Part shown: positions 1 to 9,803 of the stretch, one piece after another
How the letters are laid out: the number at the start of each line of letters is the position of its first letter
Numbering within the stretch: position 1 is the stretch's first letter
NCBI GenBank assembly: GCA_024213275.1
Contig: JANAVG010000018.1
Location: 1-64,000 of the forward strand
Reading direction: 5' to 3'
Length of the DNA: 64,000 nucleotides
Source of the DNA: Rossellomorea sp. BNER
GTDB lineage: Bacteria > Bacillota > Bacilli > Bacillales > Bacillaceae_B
The notes under the pieces: generated by a model
What the model was told of the DNA's origin: nothing
Databases searched by the model: none
Seen by the model: only the letters and a program-made list of their open reading frames with translations
Translations under genes and position numbers: made by a program

Positions 1-73
1 CGTCGTTGAAAACATTGTTGACAAGAAAGAATAAAATGACTCTTTCTTTTTACACAATTATATGGACTTAATC
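1..73 (-). mobile_element. End of an IS256-family insertion sequence (element continues left of the window)
   Basis: The first 73 bases are identical to 17795-17867, where the same sequence lies directly upstream of an IS256-type transposase start. Read on the minus strand the terminus begins GATTAAGTCCATATAATTGTG, which matches the usual IS256-family inverted-repeat style. By analogy with the second copy, the transposase should start just left of base 1 and read leftwards. Identity between the copies stops after base 73, which I take as the element boundary. The body of the element is outside the window, so I cannot tell whether this copy is intact. Confidence 0.8.
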
Positions 74-250
74 TCTTTCCCGGTTTTTCACGGCACCATC
101 GAACCCTTTTCTTACCGTCATTTTCTCTTTCCCGGTTTTTCACGGCACCATCGAACCCTTTTCTTACCGTCATTTTCTCTTTTCCGGTTTTTCACGGCAC
201 CATCGAACCCTTTTCTTACCGTCATTTTCACTCTCGCGGTTTTTCACAGC
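74..250. repeat. 52-bp tandem array (about 3.4 units) next to the IS256 end
   Basis: The motif CGGTTTTTCACGG starts at 81, 133 and 185, with a diverged copy at 237, giving a strict 52-bp period. The first three units are almost identical. On the reverse strand each unit reads TGACGGT, 20 bases, then CCGTGAAAA. The array at 17868-18008 has the same architecture and period. The open frame across this block is repeat read-through, not a gene. From 250 to 392 there is a second short duplication (CATTCGACTC at 253 and 293) and no gene. Confidence 0.9.
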
Positions 251-392
251 CTCATTCGACTCCTTTGATAGGTCGTCTCTACTTTAATGGCTTCATTCGA
301 CTCTTTTGATAACCCTCACTTTTTCTATCACACTATTTTAAAGCGGTATTCAGTAGTTTTGAGGATCTCATTTTTCGAACTTAAATATACAA

Positions 393-1709
393 CTATAAAA
401 CGAGAGCAGCCAACACTCCAAAAATAATCAACCCCGTATTGTAATGCAGGAATGTCGGAACACAGGTATCCCAAATGTGATTATGCTTCCCATCCGCATT
501 TAATCCAGAGGTGGGTCCTAATGTACTGTCAGATGCAGGCGAGCCAGCATCACCTAAGGCAGCAGCAGTACCGATTAAGGCAGCTGTGGCTAATGGTGAG
601 AAACCTACTGTTGCACAAAGCGGTACATATAATGCGGCAATGATCGGAATCGTTGCGAAGGAAGAGCCAATTCCCATTGTTATGACTAAACCAACCATTA
701 TTAATACAAGCGCTATAAGAAGTTTGTTATCTCCAAGTGCACCAGATGTTGATGCTACTAATGCTTCAACTGAACCTGTATCTTTTAAAATCGTTGCATA
801 TCCAGAAGCAATTAACATGACAAAGGCAATCATCCCCATCATCTTAATTCCATCGTTAACGATTTCGTCTCCTTTGTAGAATGGCACAACTCGGAAAGCA
901 AACAATAGAATAATCCCTGTCAATGCACCAAGAACGAGAGAATCATAGATTAATTGAGTTGCAAGTGCAGCAACAATTGCGATAATCGTAAAAAGATGTT
1001 CTTTTGAGAATTTAATATTCTCTATCGTCGCTGCTGATTCGATACCTGTACTTTCATCCATTTCTATTGTCGCTTTTGGTTCACGGTCCTTCCGATACGA
1101 AACAAAAACTCCAAACAGCAAACCTGCAATCATTCCGATTCCTGGTATCAACATCGCCATCGATATTTGGCTGATGGATATTTCCATTCCATTAGCGGTC
1201 ATTTCATCTGCAATAATCCCATGAAAAATTAGACCAAATCCCGCTGGTATCATGATATAAGGGGTTTTTAACCCAAACGTTAATGCCATGGCGACTCCTC
1301 TACGATCGACCTTCATTTTATCAAACAAATGAAGTAAGGGAGGAATTAAAATCGGGATAAACGCGATATGGATAGGAACCACATTTTGGGACAAACAAGC
1401 GACTCCCGCAATGGTTAATAATAAAATAGAACGCTTCCCTTTTAAAACGCTTACAAGTCTTTTTACAAGAAATCCTGTAATTCCTGAATAACCAATCATA
1501 ACCGCAAAGATCCCAAGCATCACATAACTTAATGCTGTATTCGCTTGACCTCCCATCCCTGAGATAAGCATATTGGTCGTTTCACTAAGTGATAAACCCT
1601 CCATCAAACCCGCAACAACCGCTGCAAGTAATATCGCCAACATTACATTAACACGGAGAAGACTCAATACGGCCATGACAATGACTGAAACTACTACTGC
1701 ATTGAACAT
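393..1709 (-). CDS. Na+/H+ antiporter family (NhaC/YuiF-like) membrane carrier
   Basis: This is a 438-residue, highly hydrophobic polytopic protein with about 11-12 predicted membrane spans. A charged loop lies near residues 210-245 (KDREPKATIEMDES). The sequence has the style of the Na_H_antiporter family that includes B. subtilis YuiF, whose members are annotated either as Na+/H+ antiporters or as amino-acid carriers. The substrate cannot be read from sequence. I chose the ATG at 1709 because AAAGGATG sits just upstream; an upstream in-frame ATG at 1766 lacks a good site. The gene stands alone. A cre-like palindrome 160 bp upstream suggests possible carbon control. Confidence 0.8.
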   Translation of the reverse strand: MFNAVVVSVIVMAVLSLLRVNVMLAILLAAVVAGLMEGLSLSETTNMLISGMGGQANTALSYVMLGIFAVMIGYSGITGFLVKRLVSVLKGKRSILLLTIAGVACLSQNVVPIHIAFIPILIPPLLHLFDKMKVDRRGVAMALTFGLKTPYIMIPAGFGLIFHGIIADEMTANGMEISISQISMAMLIPGIGMIAGLLFGVFVSYRKDREPKATIEMDESTGIESAATIENIKFSKEHLFTIIAIVAALATQLIYDSLVLGALTGIILLFAFRVVPFYKGDEIVNDGIKMMGMIAFVMLIASGYATILKDTGSVEALVASTSGALGDNKLLIALVLIMVGLVITMGIGSSFATIPIIAALYVPLCATVGFSPLATAALIGTAAALGDAGSPASDSTLGPTSGLNADGKHNHIWDTCVPTFLHYNTGLIIFGVLAALVL

Positions 1710-1870
1710 TGAATCATCCTTTCTGTTCTGCTTTTTAAAGCCCATGTAGACCTTTTCAAATTTCAATGAATTTATATAAGAAGGAAACAGTCTATTTCGT
1801 ACATAAAAACAGTTAATACTGCTCCCTTGACCACACTTGCTTACTCCTACTCCACTTTTTTTGCGTAATA

Positions 1871-1886
1871 TTGTAAGCGCTTAACA
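1871..1886. promoter_or_regulatory. cre-like palindrome (possible CcpA site)
   Basis: TTGTAAGCGCTTAACA contains the perfect palindrome TAAGCGCTTA, the core of strong CcpA sites. Its right half has one extra A compared with the 14-bp consensus TGWNANCGNTNWCA. It lies upstream of the antiporter-family gene on the minus strand. The rest of 1710-2379 is AT-rich, and I see no gene, array or convincing terminator in it. Confidence 0.4.
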
Positions 1887-2379
1887 TTTGATTGAATAAG
1901 CTATCAATACGATTAATGTGTATCCCTGTCGAATCCCCTTTACTCCACTAAAGCAAAAATCAAAAAGGGAACCATACTAAAGAAACCACATGATTTCAAT
2001 AGTACAGCCCCCTATTAACTAAAAGCTCTGGGCATCTATTTAAAATTTGAAATTATCTAAAACAGGGTTTTAGGAACGGCTTTCCGATGGTTCAAATCAC
2101 TAAACCCAATTACATCTCAATTGTTTTCTAATAACTAATCACCTTTTTAATGGTAAAGTAAATTTTAAAAATTGTCTATTAGAAATTTTTTGAATAAAAA
2201 AAGTTTTCATAACTGATTTTCTTATTTTTCTAGTTATGTAAAGAACTTTGGAACATAAATGACAAAAATTAAATTTAATTTTTTCTTACCAAGAAGGTTG
2301 GTTCAAAGGGAAAGGAATCTAATCTCATAAAAAAGAGCAGATGTGCAATTGTTTGGCTTTACATCTACCCATTGGTTCC

Positions 2380-3204
2380 TTATGTATCAAATAACTCCCC
2401 ACTCAACGCCTTTATGTATCGCTTAGCAGAGGTTTGAACGGATTGATTTGCATTTTCTTTTACAATTCCATGAAAGGCATTATAAATTCTATTGAATCGT
2501 AGATGGTTTACTTGGTCAGCTATTTGTTGTACTTTGGATGCTGGTAACGGGATCAGATTTGGATAGCTGTACATGAAGCTCACCCAATGATGATCAGCTA
2601 CAACCTGAATAATATCTCCTGTTAACAAAACACCTTTGTTCTCATTGCCACTTTCCCAATGTAGAACGGCTCCTCCTTTAAAATGACCTCCGAGCCGATG
2701 TAGGATTAACCCCTCCTTCAGCTCCAATGCTTCTCCAGACCAAAGTATTATTTTTTCACTCGGTCTTGTGATCCATTGCTTATCAGCTTCATGAATGTAG
2801 ATTGGTACATCAAATGTTTCTGCCCATTCGACCTGGGTTGAGTAATAATGGGGGTGCGATAAAGCGATAGCATCAATTCCGCCCAGCTCATTGATTCTGG
2901 TGACGGTCCCCTTATCCAAGTAAGTGATACAATCCCACAACAGATTAAATCCATTCCCCTGCACTAAATAAGCTGTCTGACCAATTGCAAACTTAGGGAC
3001 CATTTTAATGCTGTACAAGCCATCCTCTTCTCTATTAATCTCATTTTTATAGTTATGTCCTTGTCTCATTTCCTCCAATGTAGTCCAGGTTTGCCCTTTT
3101 GGATTAACATACTGTCGTTCCTCATTACAAATGGTGCAATTTGAAGGTGCCTCTTCCGATTGATGGTATTGGACTCCGCAAGTTGTGCAAATATAATGCT
3201 TCAT
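2380..3204 (-). CDS. MBL-fold metallo-hydrolase with N-terminal zinc-ribbon
   Basis: This 274-residue protein begins with a rubredoxin-like zinc knuckle (C6-T-T-C9 and C23-T-I-C26). A metallo-beta-lactamase fold follows. The metal-site motif is SHPHYYS (H117, H119), with GGH at 172-174 and LTGD at 194-197. The canonical HxHxDH is degenerate (HPHYYS), so it probably belongs to a divergent MBL subgroup; its substrate is unknown. The ATG at 3204 follows GGAGGAATAGT, an excellent ribosome site, and is preferred over an upstream in-frame ATG. The gene lies downstream of the YqcI/YcgG-family gene on the same strand, with a 118-bp gap. Confidence 0.8.
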   Translation of the reverse strand: MKHYICTTCGVQYHQSEEAPSNCTICNEERQYVNPKGQTWTTLEEMRQGHNYKNEINREEDGLYSIKMVPKFAIGQTAYLVQGNGFNLLWDCITYLDKGTVTRINELGGIDAIALSHPHYYSTQVEWAETFDVPIYIHEADKQWITRPSEKIILWSGEALELKEGLILHRLGGHFKGGAVLHWESGNENKGVLLTGDIIQVVADHHWVSFMYSYPNLIPLPASKVQQIADQVNHLRFNRIYNAFHGIVKENANQSVQTSAKRYIKALSGELFDT

Positions 3205-3322
3205 ACTATTCCTCCTACACTTTGATATTTCCACTATAGTAGTTATGCATATTTTCCCCATCAGTCTGTCAGAGGGAATTCATCTGCAACTTTTGATGGA
3301 TTTATTGAGTTATTGTAGATCA

Positions 3323-4051
3323 CTATTTATGCCGAAATGGGCACTTCCCCTCAATTGGTTTTATATCGTCCCCAATAAAATATTGCTTCCACTCTCGATG
3401 CCCAGGGTCTCCATAGTGACTAATGTTCGGATGCTTAGGAAGTCCATCCCATTTTTCCACACGCTCCCGGACTTTTTCTCGAGACATAATTCCACCCTTT
3501 GATGTACCCTCTAACCCCTCGAAGATACGCCTTGGTTGAAAACCTATCACTAAGCTGTTGCCTAGATCCCTAGTCTTCCGCTGCTTGTATGCTGGTGCGT
3601 TACCAAAAGCAAAGAATGGTTCCCCTGCAAATGAAAAGGCCCATAAATGATGATCTGGATCCTCAGGGTAATCAGCAGGCCAAGGCTTTGTATCGTGGTC
3701 ATGTAAATACTGAAGAATCCTCCAAAAATACTCTCGATAATAAGGAATACCCCTCTCTTCTGACTCAGGCTCCACAAACAGAAAGAACCCATGGCGAATA
3801 AGCGGTTTCGATTCATTAAATAACGAGATGAATTCCTTAATCGTTTGAGGGAGATGCTCCCAGTGATCATGGATAATATAGGAATACCTTAATTCACCTT
3901 TCTTCTCGGCCGTCATTCCAAAATAACAAGGGAAGGTCCGATTGGTTACAATCTGATGAAATTTCTCATACTCTTTAATGACCCATTCTGGCACAAGCTC
4001 CGGATTGACCATATCTTCCTTTGAAAATAAATAACTATTCGTTACTGTCAT
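3323..4051 (-). CDS. YqcI/YcgG family protein
   Basis: This 242-residue soluble protein contains the stretches TFPCYFGMTAE, DPDHHLWAFSFAGEPFF and a C-terminal GKCPFRHK, typical of the YqcI/YcgG family. The family is of unknown function; several members carry a conserved Cys-Pro-Phe end as here. Start choice is ATG 4051 with GAGGTG about eight bases upstream; a GTG three codons earlier lies inside that ribosome site. No membrane span or signal peptide is visible. It may share a transcript with the downstream MBL-fold gene. Confidence 0.8.
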   Translation of the reverse strand: MTVTNSYLFSKEDMVNPELVPEWVIKEYEKFHQIVTNRTFPCYFGMTAEKKGELRYSYIIHDHWEHLPQTIKEFISLFNESKPLIRHGFFLFVEPESEERGIPYYREYFWRILQYLHDHDTKPWPADYPEDPDHHLWAFSFAGEPFFAFGNAPAYKQRKTRDLGNSLVIGFQPRRIFEGLEGTSKGGIMSREKVRERVEKWDGLPKHPNISHYGDPGHREWKQYFIGDDIKPIEGKCPFRHK

Positions 4052-4450
4052 ACCACTCACCTCAACTTATGAAGATGGTTATGCATTTCCCTTTCCGGAA
4101 GGAGTCAAACAAGTAGTGGGAAAAAATAGCTACCACTCCTCTAACCTTTTTCGAAGTTCTTGATCTCTTAATATTTTGAGAGATTAAATGGATTCTGGTT
4201 ATTTAATCTCAACTCTTAAATCAATATCCGTTTAATGAAAAAAGGACAATCTTCAAATAATCCCCTTCCATAGCATTCGTGATTCACGCCATTACTACAT
4301 CCAATCTATGACGAGTCTCCAGCGGAAAGTACATATTTTGAGTTCAATTTTTTCATTATATGGAATACCTCTTGAATTACCTTATTGGACACAGTCCCAC
4401 TGTTCCTTTGCATTAAATACCTCTTTCTATTGTTTGGTGATAGCACCTAA

Positions 4451-4487
4451 TATCTAAGTCCCAATTCATTTCATTGGGACTTAGATA
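4451..4487. terminator. Perfect 15-bp inverted repeat, likely terminator
   Basis: TATCTAAGTCCCAAT (4451-4465) is the exact reverse complement of 4473-4487, separated by a 7-base loop. It sits 57 bases beyond the stop of the MoxR operon's last gene. There is no strong T-run on either side, so intrinsic termination is plausible but not proven. The rest of 4052-4543 has smaller AT-rich hairpins and no gene. Confidence 0.45.
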
Positions 4488-4543
4488 TAATAATAGGAAA
4501 AATAACTTCATTTCAGATGAAACCAATAATTCTTTTTTGACTC

Positions 4544-5218
4544 TTATTTTAATACCTTCCTCAGATACAACAGCTCCTGGTGAGTACAACTCTTCCCACC
4601 ATATCGGACTTTTTCATAGATTGGAATTATTTCAACAGGACCATTTATTCTCTCAAACCACTCCTGAATGGTTTCACTTGCTTTCTTCCTACTTAAAAAA
4701 TTTTGCCGTAACTCCCAATCTTTTACCATTCTTCTAATCTCATTTATTTCCTTTGTAGAAACAGGTATGTTGGTGCCACTGTTTTCATTAGAATTATCCT
4801 GCTTTAAAATCAACTTATCCTTTATGGTAGCTGATGTAATCTTCATTTCTTTTTCTCTTTTTTTCTTTCTGTAATGATGAATACATATGAGAAAGACAAC
4901 TATTGCTAACGGAAAAAGAAGTATTCCATATTTTTTCACTTTCTCCAATAAACCTTCCCCCACTATACTAGTGAAGGGCTCCACAAACCATGGAAGATAT
5001 TTATCAACAGTGACTGGTTCCTCAAGGCGTCTGTCATAAATAATTCTTCCACCCGAACCAGAAGACCCTGAACCGAACTCACTTCCGTCCACTTGGTTTT
5101 CTTCATTATAAAAATTCCTAATCTTATCAGACACAATATCTGTAGTACTCATCACTCCATAGCCCAAACTAACACACATAAGTAAGAAAAGAAGTCCTAA
5201 TCCTATTTTTTTCAGCAA
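4544..5218 (-). CDS. Membrane protein with DUF4129-like C-terminus (MoxR operon)
   Basis: The 224-residue protein has an N-terminal signal or anchor segment (residues 5-23) and an extracytoplasmic part with a Ser/Gly-rich linker (FGSGSSGSGG). A second membrane span lies near 98-117, followed by a basic cytoplasmic tail. The tail ends in an IYEKVRYGGKSCTHQELLYLRKVL segment like the end of DUF4129 domains, which usually form the C-terminus of TgpA-type transglutaminase membrane proteins. Here the transglutaminase core is absent, so this is a short version. It is the third gene after moxR and DUF58, separated from the latter by 106 bp. Function unknown. Confidence 0.65.
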   Translation of the reverse strand: MLKKIGLGLLFLLMCVSLGYGVMSTTDIVSDKIRNFYNEENQVDGSEFGSGSSGSGGRIIYDRRLEEPVTVDKYLPWFVEPFTSIVGEGLLEKVKKYGILLFPLAIVVFLICIHHYRKKKREKEMKITSATIKDKLILKQDNSNENSGTNIPVSTKEINEIRRMVKDWELRQNFLSRKKASETIQEWFERINGPVEIIPIYEKVRYGGKSCTHQELLYLRKVLK

Positions 5219-5324
5219 TGTGAAACCTCCTTCTTACTGTTTAATGTGCAGAAGCTGTTGTTCGCGCCGATTTGATTCGGGTGCTGTGCCGATGATTAAC
5301 CCCAATGACTTGATATCTTTGAGT

Positions 5325-6338
5325 CTAAGTGCATTCTGAAAAAATAGTTCTGTCGAAAAAGAACATTCCATTTGGATTAATGAGTGCCAGTGTACCGATA
5401 ATTTTTCTTACCTGGGATTGGTCCAGATCGTTTTCTAAACGTAAAATTCCATACTGCTCAGTTGAATAATTCACCCAAAGTTCAACCTTACATCCTTCTT
5501 TGATCAGATGCAGACAGACTGACACGGTGTATTCAATGAGCTCTTCCATGTCTTTTCTGAGATGAAAGTGCCCAGCTCCCACCACGTTCAGAAAAACAGA
5601 ATAAAAGTCTCCATGTACCCTCTGATATTTCTTCGCGAGGAGCTTATTCTCTTTTGCAGTGGCTAACCAATGGATATGCCGAAAGCTTTCATTCTCGTAA
5701 TCTTTTGTTCCAATAATGCTTGTTTCGTCCAGATATAAAGAATGATTTGTCTGTTTATAGCCTTGAAGAACCAATTTTAATTTCAAGTCATTCATCTTAA
5801 GAATTCGTGGAACCACTTTGAATTTCGGTAGATCATTCGTAGCGTACTCCAAGCGATAAGACTGTAAAAGCAGGGGATCTCTCACTAAGAACTCGAAATT
5901 CGACCATTGATGATGTCCCCTGCTTTTCCCTTTCAAACCGAAGATGATGGTTTTTTGTGATTTTGCCGGTAGATCAATAACGATGGAAAGGATACTGCTC
6001 TCCTTATCTCCTTCTACAAAAACCATTTCTTTATCACTTCTGCTTTCTATGTTCATTTTAAAATGATACATAGGAAGGGCGGAATCGTTCTTCACTTCGA
6101 TGTAGCACTTGACGTTTTCGTCTATACTTGATGAATCTAAGTATTTCTTGAAGCTCCACGATACTTTATTATGCTGATACTTCAAATAAAAATGAGATAG
6201 AGCTACTAAAGATAAGATCATCGCCAATAAAAATACAAGAAATGAGTATCCTGCCAAGCTACAGATAATTAATAGAATGAACACAAAAATTAAGACACTC
6301 GGTACAAGGATGAAGGGTGTTTCTTTATAGACCCTCAT
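5325..6338 (-). CDS. DUF58 domain-containing membrane protein
   Basis: This 337-residue protein has two close membrane segments at residues 10-50. A beta-rich extracytoplasmic-type region follows, then the DUF58 core around ENESFRHIHWLATAKENKLLAKKY, the family's hallmark. DUF58 proteins have a von Willebrand A-like fold and act with MoxR ATPases in envelope-linked complexes of poorly known role. The ATG overlaps the stop of moxR in an ATGA junction (6335-6338), implying translational coupling. Confidence 0.88.
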   Translation of the reverse strand: MRVYKETPFILVPSVLIFVFILLIICSLAGYSFLVFLLAMILSLVALSHFYLKYQHNKVSWSFKKYLDSSSIDENVKCYIEVKNDSALPMYHFKMNIESRSDKEMVFVEGDKESSILSIVIDLPAKSQKTIIFGLKGKSRGHHQWSNFEFLVRDPLLLQSYRLEYATNDLPKFKVVPRILKMNDLKLKLVLQGYKQTNHSLYLDETSIIGTKDYENESFRHIHWLATAKENKLLAKKYQRVHGDFYSVFLNVVGAGHFHLRKDMEELIEYTVSVCLHLIKEGCKVELWVNYSTEQYGILRLENDLDQSQVRKIIGTLALINPNGMFFFDRTIFSECT

Positions 6339-7258
6339 ACTGATTCAACAGGGACAGAAGTGCTATCTAGTATTTCTTCGATAATTGTTTCTTTGGAGGT
6401 TTTTACTTCTCCCTCTACATTTAAAGAGATTCTATGTGCAAGTAATGACAATGCCAATGCTTTTATGTCGTCAGGTGTGCAGAAATCTCGTCCATAAAGA
6501 AATGCCCTCGATTGAATGGCTCTCATATAAGCAAGCGATCCCCTCGGGCTTACCCCTATTTCAACATAGTTGTGTTGTCTGGTCTTTTGAACAATGTCCA
6601 TTAAGTAATCTTCAATATCCTCAGATACCGTGACCTCCCTTACTTTTACTTTTAGCTGGATAATATCTAAGGTAGAAATGACGCTTTCAATGGTTTCAAT
6701 GGGATTAGAGAAGCGAAATCTTCTCAACATCGTTTTTTCTTTTTCAGGAGTTGGATACCCTTGTTTGATCGTTAATAGAAAGCGATCGAGCTGTGCGTCA
6801 GGTAATGGAAAGGTGCCAATCGAGTCAAATGGGTTTTGCGTGGCAATAACGCAGAACGGCTTCGGTAAAGGATAGGTCACTCCCCCTAAAGTAACATTCT
6901 TTTCCTCCATTAATTCCAAAAGTGCCGATTGGGTACGGGGAACAGCACGGTTAATCTCATCTATTAGAAGGACATTATTGAATACAGGACCCTTCCTCAC
7001 TTTAAAATCACTCGTTTTCACATCGAAATACTCCTGTCCGACAATATCAGAGGGAAGCGTATCTGGAGTGAATTGTAATCGATTAAACGTGCCATCAATA
7101 CTTCTCGAAAAACACTTCGCCATTGTCGTTTTACCAGTGCCCGGTACATCTTCAAGAAGAATATGGCCGTCACTTAATATTGCAATGATCATCAACTCTA
7201 TTTCTTTCTCTTTATCTATCATTACTTTTGATATATTTTCTTTAATGCTTTGTAGCAT
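6335..7258 (-). CDS. MoxR-family AAA+ ATPase
   Basis: The 307-residue protein has Walker A GTGKTT (40-45), Walker B LLIDE (97-101), the sensor segment ATQNPFD and an arginine-finger-type region LPDAQLDRF, all typical of MoxR ATPases. The C-terminal lid follows. MoxR proteins are chaperone-like ATPases that work with DUF58/VWA partners, and the DUF58 gene is the next one, overlapping by 4 bp. It is the first gene of a three-gene minus-strand operon; a GGAGGCGGGGGTGGAG stretch lies just upstream as the ribosome site. Confidence 0.9.
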   Translation of the reverse strand: MLQSIKENISKVMIDKEKEIELMIIAILSDGHILLEDVPGTGKTTMAKCFSRSIDGTFNRLQFTPDTLPSDIVGQEYFDVKTSDFKVRKGPVFNNVLLIDEINRAVPRTQSALLELMEEKNVTLGGVTYPLPKPFCVIATQNPFDSIGTFPLPDAQLDRFLLTIKQGYPTPEKEKTMLRRFRFSNPIETIESVISTLDIIQLKVKVREVTVSEDIEDYLMDIVQKTRQHNYVEIGVSPRGSLAYMRAIQSRAFLYGRDFCTPDDIKALALSLLAHRISLNVEGEVKTSKETIIEEILDSTSVPVESV

Positions 7259-7409
7259 TTCTCCACCCCCGCCTCCTTATGTAATAATATGGTAACACAT
7301 CCAATACTTACACTACGATAAAAAACTGAAAATTATAATAATATATCCGATTAAACATTATTATGTATTATAATTAAGTGATTATATTAAGTGTTGGTGA
7401 AACTAAAAA

Positions 7410-7438
7410 AGGGGACTTCTTTTATTAAGGAGTCCCCT
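7410..7438 (-). terminator. Rho-independent terminator (minus strand)
   Basis: AGGGGACT and AGTCCCCT form an 8-bp stem, and the plus-strand A6 to the left becomes a U-run after the hairpin on the minus strand. It lies far downstream of mqo and behind a gene remnant, so it may be the original terminator of that lost gene. Confidence 0.65.
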
Positions 7439-7577
7439 ATCTTACTTCATCCTCTTATTTATGTACTAAGAGAAACACATTTCCTACTCTAGAAATATGT
7501 CCTTTCATAAAAAAGAAAGCTTCCCCTGTTAAGGATAAGGCCTTTTAACTGAACATTGTGCCGTATTAAAACATCCT

Positions 7578-7740
7578 TCATTGATGTCTAAAATCAAATT
7601 TATCACCTGAAGCCTCTAATGTATGACCATTTATTGTCACGGTACTATTATCTGTCCGAGTAATATCCGCTGTATCTTCACGATAGTTCTAATAAGTATT
7701 CTTAGTCTTATTATCAAATTTGTAATTTAACTCAACCCTT
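7578..7740 (-). pseudogene. C-terminal remnant of an unidentified gene
   Basis: On the minus strand this stretch translates as RVELNYKFDNKTKNTY, a stop codon, then NYREDTADITRTDNSTVTIN and a final GHTLEASGDKFDFRHQ before a stop. The text looks like real protein on both sides of the internal TAG and has no start codon. I therefore read it as the decayed tail of a gene whose 5' part has been lost. I do not recognise the family. The remainder of 7259-7873 contains only terminator hairpins. Confidence 0.45.
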
Positions 7741-7749
7741 TATCCCACT

Positions 7750-7785
7750 AAAAAGGACGCTTTTCCATGCTCTGGAAATGCGTCC
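7750..7785 (-). terminator. Rho-independent terminator of mqo
   Basis: GGACGCTTTTCCA (7755-7767) pairs with TGGAAATGCGTCC (7773-7785) with one mismatch. The A-run at 7750-7754 gives a U-run after the stem on the minus strand. It is about 90 bp past the mqo stop. Confidence 0.8.
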
Positions 7786-7873
7786 GATGTGGAAAAGAAT
7801 TAAATTAAATCAAAAAGTTTAGATAGATAAATACGAAGCCAATTATCTAACCTTGTTTCTACATTTCAAAGAA

Positions 7874-9376
7874 TTAACTACAGTCCGGTTCTTTTTCGTT
7901 TAGACCAAACGTCTGCGCTGTTGAAGTAAGAATTTCTTGGAAAAGCTCTGGGTTTTCCACTAGTGACACGCCATAAGAAGGAATCATTTCTTTTATTTTC
8001 GGTTCCCACTCTTTTATATGTTGTGGGAAGCACTTTTCTAATACCTCAAGCATAACGTGAACGGCGGTAGAAGCACCCGGAGAAGCGCCGAGCAATGCGG
8101 CTATCGAGCCATCAGCGGCACTAACAACTTCCGTACCAAATTGAAGTGTTCCCCTGCCGCCGGCATCAGTATCTTTGATCACTTGCACACGTTGGCCGGC
8201 TGTCACGATACCCCAATCCTCGCTTTTAGCGCTCGGAATAAACTCGCGTAATTCTTCCATTCGCTTTTCATTCGATAGCAAAACTTGCTGGATCAGGTAT
8301 TTTGTCAAGGCTATCTCTTTTACGCCTGCCGCCAACATAGTGAGAACATTATTCGGATTTACTGAGCCTATCAAATCAAAATTTGAACCCGTTTTTAAGA
8401 ACTTTGGTGAGAAGCCGGCAAATGGTCCAAACAACAATGTTTTTTTGTTGTCGATATATCTTGTGTCAAGATGCGGAACAGACATTGGTGGAGCACCAAC
8501 CTTAGCTTTACCGTATACTTTTGCATGGTGCTGGGCTACAACTTCTGGATTGTTACATACCAAAAATAATCCGCTAACCGGGAACCCTCCAATATGTTTT
8601 GACTCAGGAATACCAGTTTTTTGTAGTAAAGGCAGACTTCCGCCCCCACCTCCGATAAAGACGAATTTTGCCGTATGGTATTCGATTACACCGCTTTCGA
8701 TATCGTGCACTTTCACTTCCCACGATCCATCGCTAGTCCGTTTAATATCCTTAACACTATGCTTATAGTTTATCTCGACATTATTATTCTTTAAGTGGTC
8801 AAATAGCATCCGTGTTAAAGCTCCAAAGTTGACATCTGTTCCAGAGTCGATTTTTGTTGCCGCTACCGGTTCATTCGGTACACGGTCTTCCATGATAAGC
8901 GGAATCCATTCCTTCAGTTTTTCAGGATCTTCGGAAAATTCCATCCCTTGAAACAATGGATTATTTGAAAGCGCTTTAAAACGTTTTTTCAAAAATGCTA
9001 CATTTTGTTCCCCTTGCACTAAGCTCATATGAGGTATCGGCATGATAAAGTCTTGAGGATTACGAATCAGATTGCTTTTGACAAGATAAGACCAAAACTG
9101 TCTTGAAAGCTGAAACTGTTCATTAATCCTTGTAGCTTTGCTAGTATCAATAGATCCGTCAGATTTTTCGGATGTATAGTTAAGCTCACACAGTGCAGAA
9201 TGGCCCGTACCCGCATTATTCCATTCGTTAGAGCTTTCTTCTCCTGCATTTGCGAGTTTCTCAAACACTTTGATTTCCCATTCAGGTGCTAACTCTTTCA
9301 GTAATGATCCCAAAGTCGCGCTCATGACTCCGGCACCAATTAAAATAACGTCTGTTTTTTTCTGTACGCTGCTCAT
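7874..9376 (-). CDS. mqo: Malate:quinone oxidoreductase
   Basis: This 500-residue protein matches the usual Mqo length. The N-terminus has the FAD-binding [15 protein letters not shown] fold. [19 protein letters not shown] and the internal [13 protein letters not shown] and [15 protein letters not shown] are Mqo signatures. Mqo is a peripheral membrane FAD enzyme that oxidises L-malate to oxaloacetate and passes electrons to menaquinone, bypassing NAD-malate dehydrogenase. The gene is monocistronic with its own terminator. B. subtilis lacks mqo, but many other Bacillaceae have it. Confidence 0.96.
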   Translation of the reverse strand: MSSVQKKTDVILIGAGVMSATLGSLLKELAPEWEIKVFEKLANAGEESSNEWNNAGTGHSALCELNYTSEKSDGSIDTSKATRINEQFQLSRQFWSYLVKSNLIRNPQDFIMPIPHMSLVQGEQNVAFLKKRFKALSNNPLFQGMEFSEDPEKLKEWIPLIMEDRVPNEPVAATKIDSGTDVNFGALTRMLFDHLKNNNVEINYKHSVKDIKRTSDGSWEVKVHDIESGVIEYHTAKFVFIGGGGGSLPLLQKTGIPESKHIGGFPVSGLFLVCNNPEVVAQHHAKVYGKAKVGAPPMSVPHLDTRYIDNKKTLLFGPFAGFSPKFLKTGSNFDLIGSVNPNNVLTMLAAGVKEIALTKYLIQQVLLSNEKRMEELREFIPSAKSEDWGIVTAGQRVQVIKDTDAGGRGTLQFGTEVVSAADGSIAALLGASPGASTAVHVMLEVLEKCFPQHIKEWEPKIKEMIPSYGVSLVENPELFQEILTSTAQTFGLNEKEPDCS

Positions 9377-9748
9377 TTTACCCTTCCTTATCCCCTATAT
9401 TTGCAAAAAAGAGTAGGCGCTCCTGCATAGATGTCAAAAAACAAGGCACCACCTAGGAACACACACTTTTTCTGTCTCAATTATAACCATACTATAGTCT
9501 ATTATAATTATTTACAGATCAATATATATACTATTCTATCATAATTATAAACTATTTAATGCGGGTAAAAAAGGAAGAAAATCCGTTCCCGTTCTATGCC
9601 TTTTCTTCAGATTAATCATTCCCCATACATCTTAATCCTTTTTCCATTGTTTTAATACACAATACCATTTTCCCCATAATACATTTCAATTCTTTTCTAT
9701 TCGTAAAACAAAAATCCTTATCTTTATGAGTGATGACTTTATTTACAA

Positions 9749-9761
9749 ACATACAGTATGT
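9749..9761. promoter_or_regulatory. Candidate TetR-family operator
   Basis: ACATAC-A-GTATGT is a perfect 6+1+6 palindrome inside AAACATACAGTATGTATG, 43 bp before the VOC gene and upstream of the linked TetR gene. TetR/AcrR proteins commonly bind such sites and repress their own operon. The rest of 9377-9803 is AT-rich and has no gene; two loosely similar ATAATTAT blocks occur near 9500 and 9540. Confidence 0.55.
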
Positions 9762-9803
9762 ATGTTAAAGTTGATTCATAAATAGGAAAGGAGAATTTAT
9801 CCA

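Noticed and set aside
74-250. CRISPR array
   Set aside because: Units are wholly repeated with a 52-bp period and no unique spacers; no cas genes are present. The 21-bp arrays are too short-spaced for CRISPR.
62-268. A 68-codon plus-strand frame across the left array
   Set aside because: It is three reads of the 52-bp repeat in one frame, with no ribosome site.
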